From the NCBI GenBank assembly GCA_918026815.1, contig CAKJVC010000124.1, positions 372,001 to 436,000 of the forward strand: a DNA stretch of 64,000 nt. Reading direction: 5' to 3'. The notes under the pieces are model-generated. The model did not search any database and was not told the origin of the DNA. It was given only the letters and a program-made list of their open reading frames with translations. Below, piece after piece: positions 49,371-61,100 of this stretch; the stretch's first letter is position 1; the number at the start of each line of letters is the position of its first letter. Made by a program: the position numbers and the translations under genes. This DNA is from Chalara sp. BL73. Taxonomy: Eukaryota > Ascomycota > Leotiomycetes > Helotiales.

Positions 49371-49840
49371 GGAAAAGGTCACTCCGTGAGCATGATGAAG
49401 CGGATTCTGGAATGAGCTTCGAGACACGAATGCCCTGAGCAAGAACACGATTTTGCTTTTATGACATGACTTGGTTGACGGGTTTGCCTCTATGGCTTTG
49501 TCTTATGAAAAGAAATTGTACTATAGGGAGAATAGCAACATACAGGAACGAGCTTGGTATATTAGTGCTTCACCCACACAGGCGCAAACGCCTGTCTTTT
49601 GCCGTGATTATCCCCTTCGCTAAGTAGCGGGCAAAGCACGTGATGGCGAACCCTTCGTTAGAGGGAGAGGCGGTGTGCCCCTCGATCATGCATTAGCTTG
49701 ACCCCACCTCCCATTAACCTCAACATCAACATCAAACCAATTTAACCACTTGCAAAGCTTCAGATTGCTTGACGCCGCATTTTTTGTCCTTCAAGAGATC
49801 CATCACCCGTTCACATCGTGCATAGCAAACTTTCAGCAAG
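49371..49840. other. Spacer, alpha-tubulin promoter
   Basis: No supported gene. An 8-10 base inverted repeat (GGCGCAAACGCC) lies near 49581 and may be the end of the Ars2 transcript. Confidence 0.4.
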
Positions 49841-51501
49841 ATGACGCGAGGAGAGGTACGTCTACAACAAATATGTATGGAGCACTGCTCCCTTCGTGAT
49901 GGACGAGAAAAAGGGGCAGCGCTTCCGCGGCCACAGTGGTGCTGATGCAGCGCAACAACAGATTCTTCACCTGCACATTGGTCAGGCTGGCACTCAACTG
50001 GGAAACAGTGCTTGGGAACTGTATGTATCAATCTCCTGTCCTTTCCCCTTGTTTCTCGTCATGGTCTGCTCTGGCCTTGACTAATGCGATCCTCCCATAG
50101 GTACCTCCTCGAACACGGCCTTACTCGCGATGGTAAGCCTGATCCTGATGCCAAAGCGATCCATGAGAGCGGTGAGCTCGACACTGTTTTCATGCAAACC
50201 AATACTGGCAAATTCGTTCCTCGATCCATCTTCGTTGACCTCGACCCTTCGCCAATCGATGAAATCAGAACCGGCGATTACAGACAGCTTTTCCACCCTG
50301 AGTACTTGATCAGTGGCAAGGAAGATGCGGCAAATAATTATGCTCGCGGACACTACACAATTGGCAAGGAGCTTCTGGATGGCACTTTGGACAAAATTCG
50401 AAGAATCTTGGTTCGTTTTCATGTCCATGTAGCGCACAAGGAAAAACTACTGACCTGTCGAAATAGGACAACTGCAGCTCACTCCAAGGCTTCTTAATCT
50501 TCCACTCTTTTGGTGGTGGAACTGGCTCTGGATTTGGTTCTCTTCTTTTGGAGAGATTGAGCACCGACTATGGCAAGAAATCTAAGCTCGAATTCGCTGT
50601 CTATCCTGCTCCCCAGGTCTCAACTGCTGTCGTGGAACCATATAACGCAGTTCTCTCCACCCATTCCACCATCGAGAACAGCGATTGCACTTTCCTTGTT
50701 GACAATGAGGCTGTCTACGATATCTGCCGAAGAAACTTGGATATCCCACGTCCTTCTTTTGAACATCTCAACCGCCTCATCGCGCAAGTAGTCAGCTCTA
50801 TCACAAGCTCTTTGAGGTTTGATGGTGCCTTGAACGTTGATTTGAACGAATTCCAGACCAATCTCGTGCCTTACCCACGTATTCATTACCCATTGATTAG
50901 TTACGCCCCAGTCATTAGTGCCTCCAAGAGTAGTCATGAGAGCTTCAAGACACACGAGTTGACTCTTCAATGCTTTGAGCCAAACAACCAAATGGTCAGC
51001 ATGCTTCTCAGTCTATTTGCAAATCCCTGCTGACTAGTATAGGTCGTCTGTGATCCTCGCAACGGAAAATACATGGCTGTCGCTCTCCTTTACCGTGGTG
51101 ATGTCGTTCCCCGTGACTGCAACAGCGCCGTCGCAGCACTTAAGGCTAAGACCTCCTTCAACCTCGTCGAATGGTGCCCTACCGGCTTCAAGCTCGGCAT
51201 CAACTACCAAAAGCCCATGTCCGTCCCGTCCACCGCCCCTAACGATGGTGCTCTTGCCTCCGTTGACCGGTCGGTCTCCATGCTTTCTAACACTACCGCC
51301 ATCGCTGAAGCCTGGGCCCGTTTGGACCAGAAGTTTGACCTTATGTACTCTAAGCGCGCCTTCGTTCACTGGTACGTTGGCGAGGGTATGGAAGAAGGCG
51401 AGTTCAGCGAAGCAAGAGAGGATTTAGCGGCCCTGGAGAAGGATTATGAGGAAGTTGCTGCTGATAGCTTTGATCCTGAGGAGGGAGAGGCCGAATACTA
51501 A
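49841..51501 (+). CDS. Alpha-tubulin
   Basis: Predicted 456 residues, five exons (49841-49855, 49962-50020, 50101-50410, 50467-50994, 51043-51501), all phases close. Begins [26 protein letters not shown]. The GTP-binding tubulin signature [12 protein letters not shown] is in exon 4, the C-terminal core reads [31 protein letters not shown], and the end is acidic with terminal Tyr (EGEAEY), as expected of alpha rather than beta. The loop at residues 36-60 ([23 protein letters not shown]) and [18 protein letters not shown] are unlike common fungal alpha-tubulins, so this may be the second, divergent alpha-tubulin that many Pezizomycotina carry. The five-codon first exon is typical of fungal tubulins. 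Confidence 0.96.
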
Positions 51502-52039
51502 GATCGGTTTCTTTGGTTCCGTATTCACTTAGATGGGAGCTTGCGGCATGGACTCGTTGAGATGTTTTATTGAGAACGGAAAACTGCACTTTGGAGAGCG
51601 AATATCCCTTGAATAAAAGGAGCGCGTGGGTCTCTTTTTCTGTTGTGGTCACTTTTCCAGGAAAGCTGATATTATGAGGTTTACGAATTGAGGTTACATA
51701 GTAGACCATGAATGGATGATTGTTGATTTAATTGCTCGATTTCTTTATGCTATTTGTCTATTCAAAGGGAGTTATTCTTACAATACCCAAAGAACCTGGG
51801 AATGAACACAGGCTGCGATTTTCATTTTGTGGATGGATGAGTGTACCGATTCATAGTTGACCGATTCTGAAGCTAACATTAGTCTAACAGCAACGAGTAT
51901 GTAACCTACGAGCAAATCAGAGCATCCACTATGAGACCTTAATACCTTGCCGAAATTTCCACCAACCATCCTCTGAACAGCCTCCACTCTAGCAAAAACG
52001 ACAAGTAGAAAATTAGCCACCATTCAACGGTTCAAGGCA
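51502..52039. other. Spacer between convergent genes
   Basis: 3' flanks of alpha-tubulin and F-box-like copy E; nothing else seen. Confidence 0.5.
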
Positions 52040-52837
52040 TCACTTTCCATAAAAGCGCTTCGATGAGATCGTCTGAGCCCTCGCCGTTCCCATCACCATC
52101 CTCTCCGTCACCCCAAACTTCCCCTTTCCCTTCACCTCCATCCTCCGCTCCATCTCCGTCTTCCAACCCGGAATCCGCTTAAACCTCCTCTCCCACCGCC
52201 ATCCACAGCGAGCCAAGCAAAAACTATCTTCGCTCGGCCAGCAATACCCGCCACCGAGCATCCAGCCCTCGATGTAGTACCTCAACGGCAAAGCAGCCTG
52301 CCAGTTATCCCATTCCGAGTTCCAGACCCGGCCAGCGTCGGTGATGGGGCAGGTCGAGCCGTCGCATGCGGAGAGAGGTACGCAGCCGTGCAGCTTCCGG
52401 TGGACGTCGTATAAGGCGCGGCAGGTGAGGCCGAGGCAGGTCGACGAGACGACGTCGAGGCGCGATGCTATCATTCTTTTCACCTCGGGATGGCATTGTT
52501 GGAACGGGGAGCTGGGCCGCTGGGACCGGATGCGGCGTTTCAGCTCGGCGTAGGATATGACCGTGGGTCGTTCCTTGGGGGAGGTTGCGATGCCGGGGGA
52601 TGAGCTCCGCGCGCGCTTCTTGCCGGTGTTTGTGGAGGCGCACGGCATGTCGCTTTGGGTATCGCTGTCTGAGAGTATGATTGCGCTGTCTTTGGGCTGT
52701 TAGTGGTGAGATGGAGGTGCGAGCAGGTGAGTACCTTTGCTGAGGCCCGCTTCGTTCTTCCCTTTTTGGGAGACTAACTTCACGCTCGAGTCTGAGCCGC
52801 TTTCTTCTTCCATCTTGGGCAAGATATTATTTCCCAT
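52040..52837 (-). CDS. F-box-like protein, family copy E (intact)
   Basis: Predicted 250 residues, two exons (52837-52735, 52689-52040), phase 1 intron. Exon 1 is acidic/Ser-rich (EEESGSDSSVKL). Right after the splice comes SAIILSDSDTQSD, which fits a SUMO-interacting motif (hydrophobic core followed by Ser/Asp). Next are a basic patch (GKKRARSSS) that may be a nuclear signal, a helical region with ELKRRIRSQ, and the family hallmark STCLGLTCRALYDVHRKLHG at about residue 120. The C-terminal half is Trp-rich (YYIEGWMLGGGYCWPS, RCGWRWERRF). The intron position and phase match those of copy D. Intact frame and phase closure suggest it is the working member. F-box identity is weaker than in copy A. 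Confidence 0.68.
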
Positions 52838-53731
52838 TGGAGATAAAGGATTGTTCCTCTTTCATGAATCTTTGAAGTGTCAATAGATGTCGATAGAAGC
52901 TGATGCTTTGGCGCAGTTGAAGTGTGGAGTTGGAGGGAACAGAAGAAGGGCTTCTCGATTATTCTAGCCCCCGTTGGGCTTTCAGGGAGGCTAGCGCCTC
53001 TCCTGATTTGTGTTCAGTTGAAAAATATAAGGCAATGAAGACCATTAAATCGACTGAAAGTGAAGGTGAATCTGAAGTCGTTTACACTGTTCAGTCACTG
53101 GTACCATGCCAGAAACCCAATGTAAATTCTGTGGTTTGGGTGAGCAATAACTTTTATATGATAAGGTACAAGGAGGGAGCTCCTAAAGAAGCCAATTTCT
53201 TATGTATACATGAAACTGATGCTTTGGTAACTAGATAGTTAGTGCAAGGCTAAGCGATTGTTCTCATCACTTCTGAGGCTGTCGATGCTCGGCCATTATT
53301 ATAGTGAGATTCATATCAAAATAATTTCCTTGTTAGAAGGATTGCAAATTGAAATTCGTCTCCCCCATCGAGGCATGTTGTAAAGAAGCTCTAGTATTTG
53401 GTAAAAAGTCCTCCTGCCATGGCATTCGAAGAAGCTTGCCAAAGTTGAAATTAGCTTGCGATGGATGCATGGATATTGAAATCCCAGTTTGGAGGATACT
53501 AACCTAGTAAACAATGTCACTTGACAGTAAATAAATTTAACAATTTCACTAATTCGATCAAAACCTGCTTATTCTGTGTAGTGCTTCGTGTTATTATGTA
53601 GTATCTAATGAAGATGGTAGCTGTTTTCGTGGCTATAGTACTAATACCATGCACTCATATGAAGATACAGCTACCGCCATTTCTCTTTTTTTATAATACA
53701 GATTGCGTGAGATTGCAAAGATATTATACGT
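52838..53731. other. Spacer, nothing recognised
   Basis: No supported gene. An open stretch at 52924-53238 (+) starts at GTG and has no domain. Confidence 0.5.
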
Positions 53732-56253
53732 CTAAGATTCTGGCTCGGACTTGATCTTCGGTCGCACAGCAATGTGATCATCCTCCGCCTTGCGCTTCCC
53801 GAGCACAGGATCAGGAGTACCTCTCTTGGCCTGAGAGTTCAAGCTATCTTTAAATGCCTCCGCATAGCATGTAGCGTGATAGACGCGGTCGCCCACCTTC
53901 TTGGCATCCATCCATACAAACTCTTGCTCCTCAGGAAGATACGACGTCTCGAACTTCTCTTGGCAGATGGGGCAGACCTTGCTGCTAGATGAGTCTGCGG
54001 GAATATACTCATCCTTAAGCTGCTTCTGCTTTTTAGGAGAGGAGTTTGTGGATCCTGGATTGGTGTTATTCTCTTCTCCCTCCGGCTTCTGGTCTTCATC
54101 AACTTCACGTGATTTTATCCAATCCTATGCTTCGTTAGATGAATCTTGTAAAAGCGATTGATTAATCTTACCAGTTCGTCGACATACCAGCTGCGGTGCT
54201 GGCCAACCCTTTCTGCTTCTGTCATTCGCTTATTAGTCTTGAAATGCCAATCCATGTGAGCCGCCTTTTTTATCTTTCCTTCAGCATCACCTTTGAATCG
54301 GCGACCGCAAAGAGAGCATGGGGTTCCTAGGCGCTCATATAAGCTGGATATGAGATGAGGACGGAACCTTCTAAATTAGCAATGCACCTAGAAGAGGAGG
54401 TTGGTGCTTACATTTTCAAAGAGGCAGGCTGCAGAACAACGTCGTTAGGTATCTCTCCAAGTGGTGTTCTCGAGGTTGGCGGCGTGGTGAGAGCGCCAAC
54501 TTTCCCAAGTAATGCACCTAAATTTGGAGGTGTGCTGGTGGTGGCAGGAAGCATACCAGAAGCTCTTAATTTTGCCAATAAAGCACCTGCATCAGAAACG
54601 GGTGTTGACGAAAGTGCCACAGATGGAACTTTCGATTCAGCACGTGGTGGTGAAGGTACGGCAACAGTCTGAGGTTTAGCTGGTTGCGGAGTAGCAGATT
54701 GTCTTGCAAGCAACGCAGCAATAGCATTTGAGCTGAGCAAAGAGCTTAAGGAAGGTGGCTGAGCGGGTGCTTGAACTGGGACTACTGGTGCAGGAGGTGG
54801 TGGGCTATAAGCTTGAGGGGACGCTACTCTAGGTGGTTGAGCAACTTCAGACAATGTAGCAACTTGATTTCGAATAAGAGCTATCGATTCAGGAGGTAAC
54901 TGCTGATCGCGCAGGATACTTTCCAAATCAAGTAATGCTTTCAATTTGGTCTGAAGACCTTGATCGCTTGTGTTTTGTGCATATTGACTTCTTGACACAG
55001 CTATTAATTTTGCAACGTCACTCTTTAATGTCTCTATGCTACTATCAGGTGCCTGATATCCTCCTGGCTGTTGCCAAGATGTTGCCCCATTGTTCTGGCT
55101 ATATTGAGGCGCCTGGGTTTGGGGATACTGTTGCTGTTGGGGTGGTTGAGGGTATTGCTGCGACTGTTGTCCGTATTGCTGTGGATATGACTGCGGGTAT
55201 GGTTGAGGGGTGTTTTGATATGGGTACTGCTGGGTTGGTGGCTGAGTTGGATACTGCTGAACAGGCGACTGAGTAGGATACTGCTGTCCTGCAGCTTGCT
55301 GGGGATACTGCTGACTAGGGTATTGTTGAGTTGGGTACTGTTGACTCTGAGGCGGCGCGGGATATTGCTGGATGACAGGTGGTGTAGGGTATTGCTGTGA
55401 GGGTGGTCGCTATGGAAATGTTAGCAGTAAGTTAGAGCCTAGTGATCAATAACTATTACCGGAGGCAGCCCATGGATTGGTTGCCCGTTCATTTGATTAG
55501 GATAAGAACCAGGTGCTCCGGAGGATGAATATTGCTGCTGGCCGTAGTTTGGGTTGTATCCAGGCGGACCTTGAGTCCCGGGCTGCACATGTTGTGGTCG
55601 TACCACACCTGGGGGAGTTGGTGTCTGCGGGTACGGTGCGACAGAAGTAGGACGACCTCTGCCCAGCAGCTGTTGCTGGCTTCTGAGCTGTGCTTGGTGG
55701 GCTTCTACAGCAGAGGTTCTGGCTTTGATAAGAGCATTTTCGATTGGTCTTGTAACTTCTGGTGGAAACACAGGTCTTGTGTCTATCGATCCGGGCACGG
55801 GTTCCTTCCATGTTTTCAACATCTCGTCCATTTTCCTTCGTGTAGGATTATCGACTACACCGTACGCCTCCATGAAGGTAGAAAAGAGTTGCCGGCCGAA
55901 AAAAAGCGTATATGGTGTGCCCACATTTTTGACGACAGAGTCAAGAACATAAAATGCAGGCAATTTCTTGTTCGGTGAAGTCTGGCAAGGTGTGAGCGAG
56001 GTCAAGCAGATTAAATAACACAACGGAGAGAAGTAAACTTAAATTGCGCAAATGATAACTAACATAAAATGAGATTCCCTACCTGTTTGATGTGGTTCTT
56101 GAGAGCCTCTGAAATGGCAAGCGCATGCTCTGTATTCTCTTTCGCGATGACTGTTAGATTGCTGATTTCATATCGTGAGTTCATCGTCAGCGCTTGAAGA
56201 GCTTGAATATAGTCCTCAGCGACTTCATCAGAGGGAACTCCATAAGAAGACAT
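53732..56253 (-). CDS. PCF11: mRNA cleavage/polyadenylation and termination factor PCF11
   Basis: Predicted 760 residues, five exons (56253-56083, 55981-55460, 55409-54412, 54370-54172, 54124-53732), phases close. The N-terminal CID domain (about 1-135) contains DYIQALQALTMNSRYEI and AFYVLDSVVKNVGTPY, the surface that binds the phosphorylated RNA polymerase II tail. The middle is Gln/Tyr/Pro-rich with about ten QQYP repeats (residues about 232-300), then a helical stretch (LLDLESILRDQQLPPESIALI). Two zinc-binding modules close the protein: CSLCGRRF with HMDWHF, and CPICQEKFE with YHATC. Pcf11 belongs to cleavage factor IA and couples 3' end formation to termination. The order of domains and length match fungal Pcf11. 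Confidence 0.95.
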
Positions 56254-57039
56254 GATGGACAAAGATAAAACCAAAAAAAGGAAAAGAAAGAAGAATATGT
56301 CTTTTTTTCGTGCGATCCACCAAACTTTGAAATCTCGGTCTTGATCTTTTCTTGGGGAGTGTGTTCAACAGCAGCTAACTAGTTCCATGCAGCAAAAAGT
56401 ATTCAAGAGAGCTAGAAGTGTGTATTTGATCAACTCCAATCCTCCTGAAGGCTACGCCTCCCACTGCCCGTTCAACTTGATTGTTTAATCCTCCTCCGTC
56501 TGCCTCTCTCTTCTCTCTCCACACCCCCAAAATCTCAGTATAAAAGAGGTCGAATGATGTATGGTCGGTGGTCTACCGCGATAGTGTCTGATGGGTGGTT
56601 GTTGATCGTGAATGAAGAGTTCGTCGAGGATTCGTTGTTGGAGGTTGCGGCTGAGGCTCTTACGGTTGCCGGCCGCAAAATATTCCACATGCGGCGTTCT
56701 TCAGGCCTGAGGCATGAATGTGCTTTTTTCCCCGGCCTGATTACTAAGCTGCTTGATCAGACAATCCCGTGGTGTGAGTGGTTCAACGGACGAGGTGGCA
56801 GTCTAGTATTCACACCTTCCATAATGCGCTGCTTGGCCCCGCAGAGTTGAGGTCATCCAGGCCAGGCCACCCATTCAACTTATATTAGCCCCCCCCAAAC
56901 ATCTCCTCCGGTTTCATCCCCACGATCTTTTTTCTATAGAACAGAACATCCTGCATAATCAAATCTTCCTACTTGCGCCTATAAACCACCATATACCCAC
57001 CAAATCAACTATTAACGGCGAGACCGTTCCAAAACACCA
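56254..57039. other. Divergent intergenic region (PCF11 and inhibitor-I9-like gene)
   Basis: No supported gene. Open frames near 56485-56850 overlap on both strands and carry no domain. Confidence 0.45.
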
Positions 57040-57376
57040 ATGAAGATCGCAGTTCTTTCCCTACTTGCTCTTGTGGGTGCCACCATGGCGGTAGATCTAC
57101 CACAAAAGAGCGTCATTGTCTCATACCCCAACGAGACCCCAGATAGCATCATAGAGCAGGCGAAAAATGCTATCAAAGAAGCCGGCGGCATGATAACTCA
57201 CGAATACAAGATCATCAAGCAAGTTCCTCCAGTCAAACGAAGCTTTGAGGTTCTAACAAGCGAGCAGAGGGTTTGCAGCGAAGGCTCCTCCAAAGATACT
57301 GGAATCAGTGCAAGTCTGGGGGAATGACTATCATGCGCTAATCGAGGAGGATGCAATGGTTTCTATTAATAATTAG
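57040..57376 (+). CDS. Small inhibitor-I9-like protein (peptidase propeptide family)
   Basis: Predicted 95 residues, two exons (57040-57218, 57268-57376) joined across a GC-AG intron. A signal-like hydrophobic start (AVLSLLALVGATMAVD) precedes the I9 core: KSVIVSYPNETPDSIIEQA, GGMITHEYKIIKGFAAKAP, and VWGNDYHALIEEDAMVSIN. The fold is that of subtilisin propeptides; free-standing fungal forms, such as yeast Pbi2, inhibit vacuolar proteinase B. Reading straight through the intron would give a different C-terminus without the family ending, so the GC donor (AA|GCAAGT) is strongly favoured. The signal peptide suggests a secretory or vacuolar location. Confidence 0.88.
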
Positions 57377-58157
57377 AGCAACGATGTGATATATACGATG
57401 TCTGGATTGTGTCTCTAGGGATGCTATGGATTGCTATCTTGCCATCGGATGCTGGCAATTCGTAAGATACCATACGGGAAGGATGGATTTAGGAGGCGTT
57501 CTGGGTTTATCAAAGGTATAACATGAAGACTAGGGCTATTATGGCACGGGTGCCAGCTTAGGTGATCGCAATAAGTCAGAAAAATATTCTGGCAGAGATA
57601 TATAATCAAAGTGCATACATTTTTAACTTTACAGTTGGCGTGACACTCTGAATCGAATAAACTTTTAGTGACAACTTGCTTTATGGGCTATCCATGCTCG
57701 ACGAGGTAGTCATAGGCCTTTACGGCTCTTCTATTCCAAGCCATCCTACCTATACTGAATAAGTGATGATTCTAGCCAATGAATTTATTGCACGACTGGG
57801 CTTCTTTAAGTTGCTAGATCCGGCTAGTATTCATACCTGCTACAAACAATGAGCGAGAATAGGGCTGTTTGTACATTGGAAATTTGATATTTATAGGTAG
57901 ATTCTTAGGAAATAATCATATGGTCTTGTGTGCAGACAGGATTCGTTGGAGGTGAAAGATGCTAATTTCTAACTAGTCGCGTCGCTAGAAAGCTTCGCGA
58001 CTTCAAAGGAGAACAATGAAACCCGCAGCATAAATTGTATGCGACACCAGCCCCTGCTTCGAAAGATGCCATACAACCTTTGTGGAACATTGAGTGAACC
58101 TCATCCTGTTGTGATAGTCTTACTTTTGACCAAATAGACTCGATAGCTGTTAAAATC
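57377..58157. other. Spacer, nothing recognised
   Basis: No supported gene. Confidence 0.5.
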
Positions 58158-61100
58158 ATGCCTTTCACGCGCGAAGCAGAAGCCGCGCTCTTGAAATGGG
58201 TATTTACTCTTTGCCAAAAGTATATACTCTTTCAACACTGACTAATTTCTTGTCTCTATAGGTCAATACATTTCCCCTTGACTCGCAGATTGCGTCGCTG
58301 GCGGATTTATCTGATGGCTTGATTTTCTCCCAAATGCTTGGTGGGTTCACACTTCGCATTTATACCCACGACCAAATGCTTACTTTTAATCCATTGCAGA
58401 GGATCTCGACCATGAGTCTGCTATCAGCGAACTCGAGAAGAATGCTGGCGGCTCCTCAAAATGGCTACAGAAAAAAATGTGCTTGGAAGCAGTTTACAAA
58501 TCACTGCTGCGATTCATTCGCAACCACATCGGAGACCTACAATATGTTACGATCCAGAGTGATATCGATCTTGACAAGATTGCAGAACGTGATGACGCCC
58601 AACAAACGATGAAGGTAGCGAAAAACGATCAGGAATCAAATCTCTTTATGATGCGGCTTTAACTAACATTCGAGACCAGCTACTGGTTATCTTCTTGATG
58701 GCAACATTAAACACTAAAGACGATACGAAGCGAGCGGCCTATATAATGAAGATACAAAAGTTGGATGAGGCTTCGCAGGTGCAGATAATGAATATAGCGG
58801 ACTCGGTATATATCCATAGACATTTTGTGGCATATGCACTAATGTTCTTAGATGTCAAAATTAGCAAGTGAGAGGACAATCGTAACGAATGAGGCTACAT
58901 TGCCAGGTAATGTCAACAAAGATTTCGATCTAGCTTTCGAAGAGGAGCATGCTACCTTACATGCTGAACATGAAATCTTAAAGAAAAAACATGCAGATTT
59001 CATTACCCGCTTCGAGGCTTTACAAATCAGCAATGACGACTTACACGAAAAGCATAATACTCTGACAGAAGAGCTGGCTACTCTACGTGAAAAGCATGAT
59101 AGTGGTCAGGTTGAGTATATAATCAAGGACTTGAGATCACGTATCTCCGAACTCGAGACTGTTATTGCTTCGCACGAAGCAGAGCTCGATACCAGTCGGA
59201 TAACCAAGGAGAAACAGGGAAGAGAGCTCAATGCGCTACGTCGTTCTGCCGAAGATGTCACAAAGCTCGATGATGAGGTAAGAGTGCTGAAAGTCAACAA
59301 CGAGGCTCTTACCAAGAAAGCGAACATGGTCGACCACTACCAAAAAAAGCTAGAAAGTTTGAGCAGCACTGACAAAGAGAATCAACGATTGAGGGAACGT
59401 GTCGAGAATTTAGAATATCTTCAATCTTCTTATGATGAAGCTATATTGGAAAAGCAGAGGTTGACTGATACAATCAAAGAATATGAGAAAGTGTTCGAGC
59501 AACATGAAAACCAATTGCTGGAGACAAAACGAGAGAGCTCACATTACCAATCTAACCTTCAATCACGCATGGCTGAGATCGAGAGGCTTAACAATAAAAG
59601 CGCCCATGACGAGCAATACATTAAAGACTTACAAGAGCAAATGGCATCTGGCGGCGGTGCTGAGCGTTCTTCACGTAGATCTTCAACGACTGGCGACGTT
59701 CCTATGTCTTTGGAAGCCGAACTGGGGCAACTTAGCTCGCCTACAGGACAAAATCTACAGCTAGAGAATTCACGACTGAGGGCCGAGATTAAACTTCTTC
59801 AAAGTGGTACATCTAACGTCGACCTTCGAAATGAATTAGAATCAACTGAGAGCTCTCGTAAAAGACTTGAGGAAAATCTGCAAGCGCTCACGGAGAAATA
59901 CGCTCTTACCCAAGAACAGTTGTTAGCCGTTATCGATACAACACCCAGCGATAAGTTAGTCCACACAATCAATACTCTGACGAAAGTCGACCCAGCCTTC
60001 AAGATGCTTACAAAGAACTTTCACAGAGACGCCGCTATTCGCCACACCCGAGAAGCGTATCAAGTCGCCAACGAAGAACTGTCGATCACGAAGAGCAAGG
60101 TTACCGAGCTCGAAGCAGAACTTGCAGACAATAAACGCGAACTTCTTGCTGCGAAGGCGGACTGTAAGAAAGATCCGTCTTCGCTTATTTGTTTCATGTA
60201 CATACTAACATTTTAATAGTGGAAGCTATTGCAAGCGATGAACATGAGGCACTGGAAAATTTGAAGCAGACAAACGATCTGATCACCTCTTCACTTCATG
60301 ATGACTTACAACTTTTACAGAGCAGACAAAAGACTTTAGACCTTGACTTCCAGCAAACACAAAGGCATTTAATCGAAGCCCTGCTCGCAAAAGACAAGAT
60401 TCAGCAAGAACTTGATGCTGCAAAGGAAGGAAAGCCACTAGATCAAACGACCGCGTTGGATCAACTAAAAGAGGTAAGCCGCCAAAATGAGGGCCGCCCA
60501 TTCATATATCCTTCGAGGCTCAAATCTGTCAATCATCACGCTCGATAATCTTTTCTCGCTCCTAATTCTGCATCACAACGAGCTTTTGGCTCTTCCGATA
60601 TAGACCTCAGTCGACGAAGTAGTAGCAGTCAGCGCGACGCTCTCAAAACTTCTGAACAACTTGAAGAAGAACAAGCAGAGCTCGTGAGCGAGCTCGAAGC
60701 ACTCGGCAGTTCAAGTCTTCGACAGGCAAGGCCTGCAAGCACAGCGATGCCACTCGCTCCCCCTTTCCTCAACCTTTAACACCAACAAGACAGCCATTTC
60801 ATTCAATACACAGCTCTCAAACAAGTCTCGAGGCGACCGCAGCTAACATATCTCGCAGCATTCCATCCACCAAGAGAAGCTCATCGACGAGCTACAAAAG
60901 CAGCTCAGGTTGGCCGAGGAGGAAGGAGTAGATGCCCAGAAGGTACTGTTACTTGTTTCTGTTTCTCGCTACTTTCAATTGTATACAGTATATTTAGCTG
61001 TTGGCCACATAGTTTCCCAATCTTTATTATCTCAAGAAAGTGTCATGCACATCACGAACCTTCATGAAAGTGATGGGTAGTGGGGTTAGGTGTTGTGATG

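Noticed and set aside
52924..53238. 104-codon plus-strand frame
   Set aside because: Starts at GTG, no domain and no splice or neighbour support.
56485..56850. Overlapping small frames on both strands between PCF11 and the I9 gene
   Set aside because: Each is the shadow of the other; neither has a motif.
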